The translations under genes were made by a program, and so were the position numbers. From Acidimicrobiales bacterium (lineage in GTDB: Bacteria; Actinomycetota; Acidimicrobiia; Acidimicrobiales; Iamiaceae): a stretch of 64,000 nt of DNA. Shown piece by piece: positions 28,216 to 39,046 of this stretch. A model generated the notes under the pieces. The model searched no databases. It saw only the letters and a list, made by a program, of their open reading frames with translations, and had not been told where the DNA came from. Location: positions 130,208 to 194,207 of the forward strand of contig JAUJOW010000002.1 of the NCBI GenBank assembly GCA_030447445.1, read 5' to 3'. How positions within the stretch are numbered: position 1 is the first letter of the stretch; each line of letters starts with the position of its first letter.

Positions 28216-29508
28216 GTCCGCGGTCGCCGCCACCGCCGACAGCCGCCGCTCGCGGATGAGGGCATGTAGGCTGGCGCCGGCGGCCGAGGCGGCGATGGCC
28301 AGGAGCGGTACCGCCGGCACCTTGAACCGGGGGTCGCCGAAGAAGGCCAGGGGGACGGCCACGGTGGCGGCGGCGGCGAGCACGACCAGCAGGCGGTCGG
28401 GGCGGCGGCGGTCGACCAGCACCACCATGCCGGCCAAGCCGAGGGCGAGGACGGCGTAGTAGTACCCGTCGGCCAGCCTGGCGAGGAGATCCTCGGTCCG
28501 CTCGGAGATGAAGTCGTCCAGGTCGTAGGACTGCACCGCCCAGAGCCCGTCGTGATCGTCCCGGAACATGATCTTCGCCCGGCGCCACACCAGACCGACC
28601 TCGGCCGCCGGGTCATCGGCGATGTACTCCAGCGCTCGGTCGGTGAGCTCCCGGTCGTGGCGGATCTCGGCCGCCGCGCTGTCGGCTGTGCTCTCACCGG
28701 TGTCGCACGCCGACGTGAGGTCGAAGCCGCCTGTGGCCCCCGGGTGGTGGCCGATGCACAGGTTGTCACCGGTGTTGGTCGACAACAGCACGAAGCCGTC
28801 CATGCGAACGAGGTTGCGCACCGTCCAGGGCACGACGAAGAGGGCCACCACGGCCATGTAGATGGCGAGGCGGCGCACCACGACGCGCCAGTCCTGGCGC
28901 TCGACCGACCACACCACGGCCAGCACCGGGATCACGGCGAGGGAGATGGGCCGCACCATCACGGCGGCGGCGAACAGCGCCGCCGAGCCCACCAAACGAG
29001 GAACTGAGAGCTCTCGCCGCCAGACGAGGACGGCCAGGGCGCCCAGGAAGAGCGCGTTGAAGAGCGTCTCACTCAGCAGCGCGCCGGTGTGGAAGATCAG
29101 GTTGGGATACAGCGCGAGCACGAAGGCGGTGGCCACGGCCGCCGCCGTCCCGGCCAGCCGGCGGGCCACGACGGCGGCGAGACCCACGGTCGCCGCCCCG
29201 AGCAGGGCCTGGGCCAGCCCGGCAACGAGGGGCAGATCGTCGGGGAGGGGGGTATGGCGGGTCAGCCACTCGATGAACCCGAGGAAGAACGGGTAGCCCG
29301 GCGGGTAGTAGGCGGTGGGCTCACCGCTGGTGAACTGGACATAGCCGTCCCCCTCGGCGATCAGGTCGGCGTAGCCGGCGTAGCGGGAGGGATCGACCAG
29401 GCCGAGGGGCGGGCGGCTGGCGTAGAGCACCCACCCCACCCGCAACCCCAGCCCGAGGACGGCGGCGGCGAGCACCCACCGCCGGTGCCGGGCGGCGAGC
29501 GATGTCAT
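28207..29508 (-). CDS. GT39/ArnT-like membrane glycosyltransferase
   Basis: GVDPSRYAGYADLIAEGDGYVQFTSGEPTAYYPPGYPFFLGFIEWL; LALYPNLIFHTGALLSETLFNALFL. Confidence 0.87.
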   Translation of the reverse strand: MTSLAARHRRWVLAAAVLGLGLRVGWVLYASRPPLGLVDPSRYAGYADLIAEGDGYVQFTSGEPTAYYPPGYPFFLGFIEWLTRHTPLPDDLPLVAGLAQALLGAATVGLAAVVARRLAGTAAAVATAFVLALYPNLIFHTGALLSETLFNALFLGALAVLVWRRELSVPRLVGSAALFAAAVMVRPISLAVIPVLAVVWSVERQDWRVVVRRLAIYMAVVALFVVPWTVRNLVRMDGFVLLSTNTGDNLCIGHHPGATGGFDLTSACDTGESTADSAAAEIRHDRELTDRALEYIADDPAAEVGLVWRRAKIMFRDDHDGLWAVQSYDLDDFISERTEDLLARLADGYYYAVLALGLAGMVVLVDRRRPDRLLVVLAAAATVAVPLAFFGDPRFKVPAVPLLAIAASAAGASLHALIRERRLSAVAATADSA

Positions 29509-30227
29509 CAGCGGGCACGACGGAGCCGGTCCCGCGCCCCCCACAAGGTGACGAGGGCCATCGACTCGACCATGATCCGCACCGACATCTTGGACGTTCC
29601 TCGCACCCGGTCGGTGAAGGTGATCGGCACCTCGGCGGCGGTGGCGCCCCGCTGGGCCGTTCGGTGGGCCAGCTCCATCAGGAACCCGTAGCCGTTGGCC
29701 CGGGTGGTGCCGACCCGGATCTCCCGCAGCAGGTCGGCCCGGTAGGCCCGGAACCCGGCCGTGGCGTCCCGGACGTCGAGGCCGAGCAGGGCGACGGCGT
29801 AGCGGTTCCCGTAGCGAGACAGGGCCCGGCGCAGCGGTGGCCAGTGCGGGATCGACCCGCCCGGCACGTAGCGGGAGCCAATGGCGACGTCGGCCCCGTC
29901 GGCCAGCCGGGCCAGGAGCTCGGGCAGCACCGCCGGGTCGTGGGAGAAGTCGGCGTCCATCTGGACGAGGGCCTGGTAGCCCTCGTCCAACCCGTGGGAC
30001 AGACCGGCCCGGTAGGCGTTGCCCAGGCCGTCCTTGACCGGGCGGCGAAGCACCTTGACCTGGCCGGCGTCGGCGCCGACGGCCTCGGCCAGATCGGCGG
30101 TGCCGTCGGGGCTGTTGTCGTCCACCACGAGGATGTCCGCTGACGGGACGGTGTCGCGGACCTGCCTGAGGAGCGCTTCGATGTTGCCGGCCTCGTTGTA
30201 GGTGGGGACGACCACGAGGGTCCGCAT
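29508..30227 (-). CDS. polyprenol monophosphomannose synthase-like GT2 (Ppm1/DPM1 type)
   Basis: RTLVVVPTYNEAGNIEALLRQVRDTVPSADILVVDDNSPDGTADLA; LVQMDADFSHDPAVLPELL; GSRYVPGGSIPHWP. Confidence 0.93.
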   Translation of the reverse strand: MRTLVVVPTYNEAGNIEALLRQVRDTVPSADILVVDDNSPDGTADLAEAVGADAGQVKVLRRPVKDGLGNAYRAGLSHGLDEGYQALVQMDADFSHDPAVLPELLARLADGADVAIGSRYVPGGSIPHWPPLRRALSRYGNRYAVALLGLDVRDATAGFRAYRADLLREIRVGTTRANGYGFLMELAHRTAQRGATAAEVPITFTDRVRGTSKMSVRIMVESMALVTLWGARDRLRRAR

Positions 30228-30264
30228 GGGCGGCGAGGATATCCGAGGCCCGCCAGAGCCTCGC

Positions 30265-31986
30265 TCAGCGGCCGGCTGCCGACCGGTCGCAGCGCTCGTG
30301 CAGCTCGAAGTACCCGTCGTAGGAGCCGACCAGGCAGAACTTCCGCTCCACCACCCGGTTCGGCCCGTCGGGGCCGAAGTCGCGGGAGTCGTTTGGCTCC
30401 TCCCAGTCGCTCCAGGTGTCCGAGAGGATCAGCCAGTCCGCGGAGGCCACGTCGGCAGCCAGTCCGGAGTCGGGCGCGTTGGCCACCCCCGGGTCCATCT
30501 CGATGTAGTAGGTGGCCGGGGTCAGCTCGGGGAACAGGAAGTAGAAGAACGCGTCGCTGTAGGGGGTCTTGCGCAGGTCGACGGGCCCCACGAACAGCCG
30601 CTCCCCCGGCTCGGCCAGGGCATTGAGGTCCTCGATCAGCGCTTGGGCGGCGGTGGCCGCTTCGGGGCTGCCGTAGTAGAAGTTCCGCCCGTCCCGGCTC
30701 ATGGGGAAGCCGAACCGGTTGCGGCCGAGGCTCTGCTGGGTGAGGTCGACGTAGGGCCGGAAGGTGAAGTGCGGGATGGCCACGACCAGCAGCCCGGCCA
30801 CGACCCCGCCGGCGACGACGCCCCGCCACCCCGGTGGCAGGCGGCGGAGCGGTGACCGGCTCAGCTCCATGATCGCCACCGGCAGGAAGCCCAGCGAGAC
30901 GCAGCTGACCCACGCGAAGTGGGTGGTGTCGGGACGCTGCACGGCCTGGGGCAGCAGGCCGACGGCGAAGGCGCCCACCGTGAGCAGCACCCTGGCCCGG
31001 TGGGAGCGCGGTTGGCGGCGGACGGCCCGTCCGCCGACCACCGCCAACGTCACGGCGGCGACGATCACGAGGACGAACCAGAGGAACACCTGGTTCGACG
31101 TGGCCGGCGCCGGCAACGGCCAGGCCGGGGATCGCAGCACGCCGGCCCGTTGCAGGAAGCCGTCGAGCTCCCCCCACGAGGGTGGCACCGGCAGCGACCG
31201 GCCCCCCCGGAGCTCGAACACGGGGTCGAGCAGCATGCCCTCCACGGAGGGTCTCACGCCGGCCATGGCCACGTGGACCAGGTAGGGGGCGACGCCGAGG
31301 CCGACACCGGCCAACAGGCGGGCCACCCGGTCCCGGCTCTGGCCCCACACCATGGCCGTGCCGGCCAGTCCCACGGCCACCACCAGGTCGGGGCGGTAGA
31401 GGAGGGCCAGCCCGCCGAGCAGACCGGCCAGCAGGAGCCTCCTGCGGGCCGTCCCCGTGTCGTCGAGGCGACGAGCGGACAGCCCGACGGCCAGGCCGGC
31501 GAGCCCGAGGGCCACGGCACCGTCCCAGGCCAGGGCGGTGAGCCCGATGGGGGGGATGATGACGACGAGCGCGATCAGGCCGCAGGCGGTGGCCACCCGT
31601 CGACCCCACGGCAGGGCGAGCGCGAAGACGCCGAACACGATGCCCGCCTGCTGGGCGAGGCCGACGAGGCGCTCGGCGGCCAGCGAGGGTCCGAACACCT
31701 CGAACACCCCGGCCAGCACCCATACGCTGCCCGGTCCGTAGAGGTGGAGGAAGTCACGGTTGGGTACGTCGCCGGCGAGGAACCGCTCGGCGAACACCAG
31801 CATGAAGCCCTCCTCCATGGGCGGGCCCTGGTACCGCAGGAGGCCCCGCAGGGGGACGGCGAACGCCAACGCCACCACGGCGGCAGCCGCCGCCGTGGCC
31901 CAGCGCGGCGACAGTGCCAGCCGGCGGGGGCCGACGGGGGGACGGTCGGTGTCGACCGTTGACTCCTCGGGCTCGGTCTGCACCAT
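30265..31986 (-). CDS. polytopic membrane protein, GT-C-like (family A)
   Basis: 573 aa; LRYQGPPMEEGFMLVFAERFLAGDVPNRDFLHLYGPGSVWVLAGVFEVFG; C-terminal EEPNDSRDFGPDGPNRVVERKFCLVGSYDGYFELHERC. Confidence 0.8.
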   Translation of the reverse strand: MVQTEPEESTVDTDRPPVGPRRLALSPRWATAAAAAVVALAFAVPLRGLLRYQGPPMEEGFMLVFAERFLAGDVPNRDFLHLYGPGSVWVLAGVFEVFGPSLAAERLVGLAQQAGIVFGVFALALPWGRRVATACGLIALVVIIPPIGLTALAWDGAVALGLAGLAVGLSARRLDDTGTARRRLLLAGLLGGLALLYRPDLVVAVGLAGTAMVWGQSRDRVARLLAGVGLGVAPYLVHVAMAGVRPSVEGMLLDPVFELRGGRSLPVPPSWGELDGFLQRAGVLRSPAWPLPAPATSNQVFLWFVLVIVAAVTLAVVGGRAVRRQPRSHRARVLLTVGAFAVGLLPQAVQRPDTTHFAWVSCVSLGFLPVAIMELSRSPLRRLPPGWRGVVAGGVVAGLLVVAIPHFTFRPYVDLTQQSLGRNRFGFPMSRDGRNFYYGSPEAATAAQALIEDLNALAEPGERLFVGPVDLRKTPYSDAFFYFLFPELTPATYYIEMDPGVANAPDSGLAADVASADWLILSDTWSDWEEPNDSRDFGPDGPNRVVERKFCLVGSYDGYFELHERCDRSAAGR

Positions 31987-32143
31987 GGACGAAGCGGTCT
32001 GCCGATCGCAGGCGGTGATCTCGCCGGTCCCGTCGCTTGGTCGCGCGTAGGGTTGGTCGGCGCTGTCAGGAGCATAAGCAACCCGCCCCCGCCCGCCAGC
32101 CCGCCTTCGCCGCCGACCTTCGCGACGACGGACAGGAGGACCA

Positions 32144-33448
32144 ATGGCCGGATCCGATCGTCAGCCGAGCGCCACCGGGGTGGCAGCGGTCCTCGCCCCC
32201 CTCGTCCACCGCCTTCTCGGCAACGACCCCCCTGTGGCCGTGCGGGCCTGGGACGGCTCGGTCCTCGGCCAACCGGACGCGGCCACCACGTTGGTGCTGC
32301 GCTCTCCCGATGCCATCCGTCGACTGATGTACGCCCCCGGCGAGCTCGGCCTGGCCCGGGCCTACGTGGCTGGCGACCTCGACCTCGACGGCGACGTGTT
32401 CGACTTCCTGGCCGTGCGCGACGTCCTCGCCGGTCGCGACGAGCACCTCAGCGTGGGGCTCGGGCCCGGCGGGGTGCTCGAGGCTTGGCGGGTGGCCCGC
32501 CGACTGGCCCTGATCGGCCGTCCCCCGCCCCCGCCGGCGGAGGAGGCAAGGCTGCGGGGCAGGCTCCACTCCAAAGCCCGTGACGCTGCCGCCATCGCCC
32601 ACCACTACGACGTCGACAACGACTTCTACCGCCTGTTGCTGGGCGACAGCCTGACCTACTCGTGCGCGTACTGGTCCCCCTCCGCGTCGAACCTCGAGGA
32701 GGCCCAGGCGGCGAAGCACGAGCTGGTCTGCACCAAGCTGGGCCTGCGCCCGGGCATGCGGCTGCTCGACGTGGGCTGCGGCTGGGGCGGCATGGTCCTC
32801 CACGCCGCCCGCCACCACGGCGTCGAAGCGGTCGGGGTCACGGTGTCTCGCCGCCAACGGGCGCTGGCCGAGAAGCGGGTGGCCGAGGCGGGGATGGCCG
32901 ACCGGGTTCAGATCCGCTTCCAGGACTACCGGGACGTCGGCGACGGTCCCTACGACGCCATCGCCAGCATCGGCATGTTCGAGCACGTCGGCACCGAGGG
33001 GGTCGAGGCCTACTTCACCGGCCTGCACGCCCAGCTTCGCCACGGGGGCCGATTGCTGAACCACGCCATCTCCCGCCCGCCCGGGCCCGCCGCTGTCGAC
33101 CCCCGGTCGTTCATCGGCCGCTACGTCTTCCCCGACGGCGCGCTCCACGAGGTGGGCAGCGTGGTCACGGCCATGCAGGAGCACGGCTTCGAGGTGCGTG
33201 ACGTGGAGTCGCTCCGCGAGCACTACGCCCGCACCCTTCGGGTATGGGTGGCCAACCTCGAGGCCGGCTGGGACCAGGCCGTGAAGCTGGTCGGGGCACC
33301 GCGGGCCCGGGTCTGGCGCCTCTACCTGGCGGCGTCAGCGGTGAACTTCGAGCACGGCCGCACCAGCATCCACCAGGTGCTGGCGGTGAAGCCGCACCCC
33401 GACGGGCGCAGCGAGATGCCCCTGCACCGGCCTCCCGGACCGGCCTGA
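32144..33448 (+). CDS. cfa: cyclopropane-fatty-acyl-phospholipid synthase family methyltransferase
   Basis: AIAHHYDVDNDFYRLLLGDSLTYSCAYW; LDVGCGWGGMVLHAARHHGVEAVGVTVSRRQ; RIRFQDYRDV; IGMFEHVG. Confidence 0.94.
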   Translation: MAGSDRQPSATGVAAVLAPLVHRLLGNDPPVAVRAWDGSVLGQPDAATTLVLRSPDAIRRLMYAPGELGLARAYVAGDLDLDGDVFDFLAVRDVLAGRDEHLSVGLGPGGVLEAWRVARRLALIGRPPPPPAEEARLRGRLHSKARDAAAIAHHYDVDNDFYRLLLGDSLTYSCAYWSPSASNLEEAQAAKHELVCTKLGLRPGMRLLDVGCGWGGMVLHAARHHGVEAVGVTVSRRQRALAEKRVAEAGMADRVQIRFQDYRDVGDGPYDAIASIGMFEHVGTEGVEAYFTGLHAQLRHGGRLLNHAISRPPGPAAVDPRSFIGRYVFPDGALHEVGSVVTAMQEHGFEVRDVESLREHYARTLRVWVANLEAGWDQAVKLVGAPRARVWRLYLAASAVNFEHGRTSIHQVLAVKPHPDGRSEMPLHRPPGPA

Positions 33449-33464
33449 TCAGCGTCCCCGGCCC

Positions 33465-35917
33465 TCAGCCGACCGGCACCGGCTCCGGGGTCGCCGCGGC
33501 GCGCTCGGGGCCATCGCCGGCAGCCGCCTCGGCCGTCGACGACGAACGGGCGATGACGGCAATGGAGGCGAGGGCCAGCACGTAGGCCAGCACACCGGCC
33601 GTGAAGGCGGCCGTGATGCCGAGGAACAGGGCGAGGACGATGGCGAACACCGATGCGCACACCGACGTTGCCCCGTTGATCCCCCAGAGGAAGGCCGTGG
33701 GCGTGCCGGACCGGGCGGCGGCGGCGCGCATCCCGATGGAGAAGGGCATGCCCATGACGAGCCCGAGCGGCATCATCACGGCGACGGCGACGGCGATCCG
33801 GACCGGGGTGGTGGCACCGTCCATGCCGTGGATCACCCGGGGGGTGAGCCAACCCACCACGGCCACGACGACCACCAGGGCGACGAGCGGGGCGACGAGC
33901 GATCGGCGCCGCTCGGCGCCGACGAAGCGCTCGGTCAGCATGCTGCCGATGCCGCTGAACAACAGGACCGAGAACAAGGACACGCTCAGCCCGTAGGTCG
34001 GGTGGCCGAGGAAGATGCTGAGCCGTTGGAGCTGGGCGATCTCGATGAGCAGGAAGCCGAGGCCGATGCCCGCGAAGTAGGTGTAGAAGGGCACAACGCC
34101 GCGTTGGAGCAGCGCCTTGCGGCCGGTGCGCCGGGCGACGATCAACGGCAGCGCGATGCACACCGCGGCCAGGCCAAGCACGGTCAGGGCCAGGATGGCG
34201 AGCACCAGGACGGGCCGGGTCACCACGCTGTCGTTCAGCAGCCGCCGGCTGAACAGCGTGTCCTCGTCGGCCATCTGGAAGAAGAACGGCCGGTTGTCGT
34301 TCGGGGGCGAGAGGTCCTCGGCGAACCCCTCGAGCGCGGCGTCGGGGCCGCCGGGAGCGGCGATCTCGGCGAAACGGGGGTCGATGGACTCGTGCCGGGT
34401 GAGGACGGGGGTGAAGTCGAGCCGCTCCGCCTGGTCGCCCAGCTCCGCCACGTCGACGTCGGACAGGGGCGTCTCGCTCACGAGCAGCGTGGAGATGAGG
34501 TTGCCGTAGAAGCCGGGGGGGCCGTGGTAGATGACCATGTGGTCCCGCGGGTTGGCCACCCCCCGCTCGGTGAGGGCCTCGGCGGCGAGCCCGGCGGTGC
34601 GGTAGGTCTCGATCGGGGCGTCCTGGCCCACGGTGCGGAACCAGCGCGACACCGAGAGCATGCCGCCGGGCTTCAGCCGGTCGAAGAAGACGTCGAAGGC
34701 CTCGGTGGTGTAGAGGGTGTTCTCGCTGAGGGCGAAGGCGCCAGCGGAGGTGGCCGCCCACGTGTCGATCAGCGAGATCTGGATGATGTCGTAGTGCTCG
34801 TCGGTACGGGCCAGGTAGCTGCGGGCCTCGTCGTTCACGAACGTCACCCGCGGGTCCCGGTCGAGGTGGCCGGTGTAGTCGCCGTAGACGTTGTTGGTGA
34901 CGTCGAGGATGTCACCGTTGATCTCGACCCCGGTGACCGAGCGCTGTTCGAACTCCAGCGCCGACAGGACGTCGCGCCCGCCCCCGACCCCGATGACGAG
35001 CACGTCGGCGTCCTTGCGCACGTGGTGGGCGAGGTTGGTGATGTCGGCCCGGAGGAAGTCGCTCTCGTCGGGATCACCGGTGTAGCGGATCAGCCCCGTG
35101 CCGGCGGTGCTGTCGATGAGCATGCCGAGCTGCCCGTCGGTGGCCGGGTCGCCGTCGACGGTGAGGCGGGAGAAGGCGTTCCACCGCTCGAAGTCGTGGG
35201 CCTGCTCGCGGTTCTCCTTGGTCCAGAGGACCCGCACGAGCGGCCGCCCATCGGCCTGCAGGTTGGCGTTGACCAGCGCGAAGGCGACGAGCCCGACCAC
35301 CGCCACGGCGCCGATGGCGAGGGCGCCGGTTGCCGACGTCGGCGGCGAGGACGAGGGCCGCCACCCCGGCCACCGCACCGATGAGGAGCACGAGGCTGGG
35401 GCCGTCGATCCAGGAGAACAGGACCACGAGGAGGACGCATCCGAGGGCGGCGCCGACGAGGTCGGCGGCGTAGAGGCGGTTCACCCGGGTCGGGAAGCGG
35501 GTGAGCGCCAAGCAGACCACGATCCCGCTGAACACGAACGGGACCGAGATGACCACACAGGTGGCCACCACCGAGAGCAACCCCGACAGTCATGCGGGGC
35601 GTGAAGGGGATGTTCAGCTGGATGAGGAAGCACACCACCACCGAGACGCTGAACAGGGCCGAGTAGACCCACAGGTGGCGACGCACGTCGGCCTCACGGA
35701 AGCGGCCCGGGGAGAGGTGCACGACCAGGGCGCCGACGGTCAGGCCGAACAGGGCCACCGAGATGGCGAGGAAGGCGAAGTGGTACCACATGCTCACGCT
35801 GAAGATGCGGGTCAGCGCGATCTCGTACATCAGCGTGGACAGCGTGACCAGGAACAGCCCGAGGTAGGTCCCCCGCCGCGGCTGCACGGAAGGAGGTGCG
35901 GTGGCCACTGCGGTCAC
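33465..35917 (-). CDS. multi-TM protein with spermidine-synthase-like domain (SpdSyn-1), split by two apparent frameshifts
   Basis: Pieces in three frames join collinearly: MTAVATAPPSVQ...IPFTPRMTV / LSVVATCVVISVPFVFSG...AADVGN / ALAIGAVAVVG...; Rossmann VLVIGVGGGRDVLSALEFEQRSVTGVEIN. Confidence 0.8.
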
Positions 35918-35990
35918 GGGCGTCCTGCTTTCGAGGGAACGTGCAAGTGGGAAGCAACGCCCGGCGGGTCCCCCCGGGCCGTCTCAGACG

Positions 35991-37744
35991 TTAGCAGCGG
36001 CTGCCGTGTGACCCACGACCCACATCACCGACAGCGGCGGTAGAGAGCGACGAAGTCGCCGTAGTCGCGAACAAGGCAGTAGCGCCGCTCCACCACCTCG
36101 TTGGGCTCGTCGGAGCCGGCCTCCTCGAGTCGTTGGGCTCGTCCCAGGCGTCCCAGATGTTGCTGGCCACGAAGAAGTCGGCTCGGGCCAGCTCGGCCAG
36201 CCCCGAGTCATCGCTGTTGGCGACACCAGGATCCATCTCCACGTAAGCCGTGCCCGGTCGCTGCTCGGGCAGCAGGAAGTACAGGTAGGCGTCGCTGTAG
36301 TGGGTGTAGCGCAGGTCGGCGGGGCCGACGATGACCCGGTCTCCAGGGTCGGCCAGCCGCTCGACGTCGTCGATCACCGCTTGCAGCTCGGCGATGGCGG
36401 GACCGTCCCCGAGCCAGAAGTTCCGGCCATCGTTGTTCACGGCGGCCCGGTCGGCGTCCTTGCCGAAGGACTGGCGGGTGAACTCGACGTAGTAGCGGGT
36501 GGTGAAGAAGGGGATGAAGGTGACGAGGGCAGCCAGGACCAGCCCGCCGGCGACGACGGCCCGGGTGCCCGACGTGACCGACCGCAGCGGCCGGCCCAGC
36601 GCCTCGTGGACGGCCACCGGGAGGAACCCGAGGACGACCACGCTCACCCAGCCGAGGTGCGTGGGATCCGGCGCTGGAGCGCCTGGGGCAGGAGACCGAG
36701 ACCGAGTAGCCCGACGCACAGCAGCGTGCGAGCGCGGGCCGAAGAGCGGTCCCGACGGACCCGGGTCGCACCCACGCCGACCACGAAGACGGCGCTGGCC
36801 AGGAGACCGAAGAACCAGATGAACAGCTGCACCCGCTCATCGAGGTGGGGCAGCGGCCAGGGCGGACCGATGAGCCGGGCCACCTTGTGGAGGGCTCCGT
36901 CGAAGGTGTCGAGGATGGCGGCGCCGGCAGCGTCCGCCCGCCCCGAAGCTTGAACACCGGGTCGACCAGCATGCCCTGGACGACGTTGCCCGGTCCGGCG
37001 GTGACCAGGTGGATCAGGTAGGGCGCCAGCCCGACCGCAACACCGGCGAGGAGCGGCCGCCGGCCGACTCGGCCGACGCTCCAGGCCAGTGCTCCGTAGC
37101 CGAGACCGACGGCGACGATCAGGTCAGGCCGGAAGAGGAGGGCCAGGCCGGCGAGGAGGCCGCCGAACAGAAGCCCTCACACGGGGGCTCCGGCTCCGCA
37201 GTCGGGGGTCCACGGGGGCAGAGCCCCCGTGAGGCGACGGCCAGGCCGGCCACGGCGAGGGCGATGGCCCCGTTCCAGGCCATGGCCGCCAGCCCCACCG
37301 GGAACAGGGTGATGAGCACGGCCACCAGCCCGACGGCGGTGGCGATGCGACGCCCCCAGGGCAGGGCGAGGGCGAACAGGCCGAAGATCACACCGAGGTG
37401 CTGCACGAGCCCCATCACCCGCTCGGTGGCGAGCGACACGCCGAACAGCTCATAGGCGCCGGCCAACAGCCACAAGCTGCCGGGCCCGTACAGGTGGAGG
37501 AAGTCACGGTTCGGCACCTGGCCCTCGAGCACCAGCTCGGGGAAGACGAGCATGAAGCCCTCTTCCATGGGAGCGCCCTGATGGCGGAACAGCTCTCGCA
37601 GGGGAGGGCCACGGCCAGCGCCACGATGGCCACAGCAACCACCGTCCGCCAGGGGTGGTCCCGGCCGCCCGCCCCCGATCGGGTCGCGCCGGTGCGGTGA
37701 TCTTCGGTGCGGTGGTCTTCGGTGGGGGTTTCGGTGCTCACCAT
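35991..37744 (-). pseudogene. decayed paralog of the GT-C-like family A gene at 30265-31986
   Basis: Collinear fragments in all frames: QGAPMEEGFMLVFPELVLEGQVPNRDFLHLYGPGSLWLLAGAYELFG; MLVDPVFKLRGGRTL; DERVQLFIWFFGLLASAVFVVGVG; DGRNFWLGDGPAIAELQAVIDD...YTHYSDAYLYFLLPEQRPGTAYVEMDPGVAN. At least five frame changes. Confidence 0.78.
37180..37231. repeat. GC-rich palindromic (REP-like) element inside the GT-A pseudogene
   Basis: 11-bp arms CACGGGGGCTC (37180-37190) / GAGCCCCCGTG (37221-37231), plus nested CACGGGGGC-AGA-GCCCCCGTG (37211-37231). Confidence 0.6.
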
Positions 37745-37943
37745 GGCTGGTCCTCGGCCGCCCACGCTCGACTGCTCCACACCGCTGCGGCTCGGGCCAC
37801 GTCGGGCCGGCACGCTCGGGTCGCTCTTCGCCGACCCTAGTGGCGCTGGCCGCCGACGTCGGACCGGGCGGTCGAGTCTCCCGCCGGCGCGACGATCCCG
37901 TTCTCGCCGACCGGTACGTTGGCCGGTCGAAGAAAGGACGGCC

Positions 37944-38999
37944 ATGGCCCAGGCGGTGCGCACCGCCCCCGCTGCGGAGCCGGCGTCTCCCCGGGCCGGC
38001 GGTGAGGTCCACCTTCCCTACATGCCAGCGCTGGACGGTCTGCGGGGGCTGGCCGTGGCTGGTGCTGCTCTCCACGCTGGCCACCTCGTCGGCGGCTACG
38101 TCGGCGTCGATCTGTTCTTCGTCCTGTCCGGGTTCCTCATCACCTCACCGCCGGTGACCGAGGGCCGCACGGCGGGCGGCATCGACCTGGTCCGCTTCTG
38201 GGCTCGCCGAGCCCGGCGCCTGCTGCCCGCGCTGGCCGGGGTGATGGTGGCGGTGGTGGCCTACGCCTGGCTGCTGGCCGAACCGGTCGAGCTGGCCCGC
38301 ATCCGGGCCGGTGGCCTGGCCACCCTCGCCTACGTGGCCAACTGGCGAGCTGTCGTGGCCGAACAGGACTACTTCGACCTCTTCGTCTCACCGTCGCCGC
38401 TCCAGCTGCGCCCGGACCCTCCCATCGCCGTGTTCAACGCCGCTCCGCCGGGCTGCACGTTCCCGGGTGGGGCGACTCGGAGCCGCAGCAGCGACGGCAC
38501 CGTCCATGCCGACCCGCGCCTGGACTGCCAGGAGCGGTGGGAGCGCGACCTCGCTGCGTTCGACCCCCACCGTCGTCGTCCTCGCTCTTGGCGACCCCGG
38601 CGACGGTGAGCTCGAGTACCGAGGGAATGGCTCCACCCCTGCACGGAGGCCTACGACCAGTGGTACCGGCGAGGTTTGCAGCGGGCCATCGACGTGCTCG
38701 GAGCGGACGGCGCCACGGTGGCCATCGTGACGCCCGCCTATGCCCGCAGCTTCACCTCCGACCTCCACTATGAGCGCGCGGACTGCGTCAACGCCATCAA
38801 CCGCAGCGTCGCCGCTGAACGTCCCGAGGCCACCCTGGTCGATGTCGCCCGCCACGTCTGTCCCTCCACGCCGTCGAGCTGCCGAGACCGCATCGGCGAC
38901 GTCGAGTTGCGACCGGATGGGGTGCACTACCGCGACGAGGGGGCCCGTCTCGGGTCGGCTTGCATCCCCCGCGATTTCCGCTCGCAAGGCTCCGCCTAG
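37944..38999 (+). pseudogene. acyltransferase-3/SGNH protein with large internal deletion and frameshifts
   Basis: AT3 N-terminus ALDGLRGLAVAG...GYVGVDLFFVLSGFLIT...FWARRARRLLPAL...DYFDLFVSPSPLQ runs directly into SGNH-type C-terminal sequence VFNAAPPGCTFPGG...DCQERWERDLAAFDPTVVVLALGDPG...RAIDVLGADGATVAIVTPAYARSF...DVELRPDGVHYRDEGA. Confidence 0.8.
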
Positions 39000-39046
39000 G
39001 ATGCGGTGCCCTAGCCACAAGATCCCGGTTGGGTAGGGTGGCGGCG

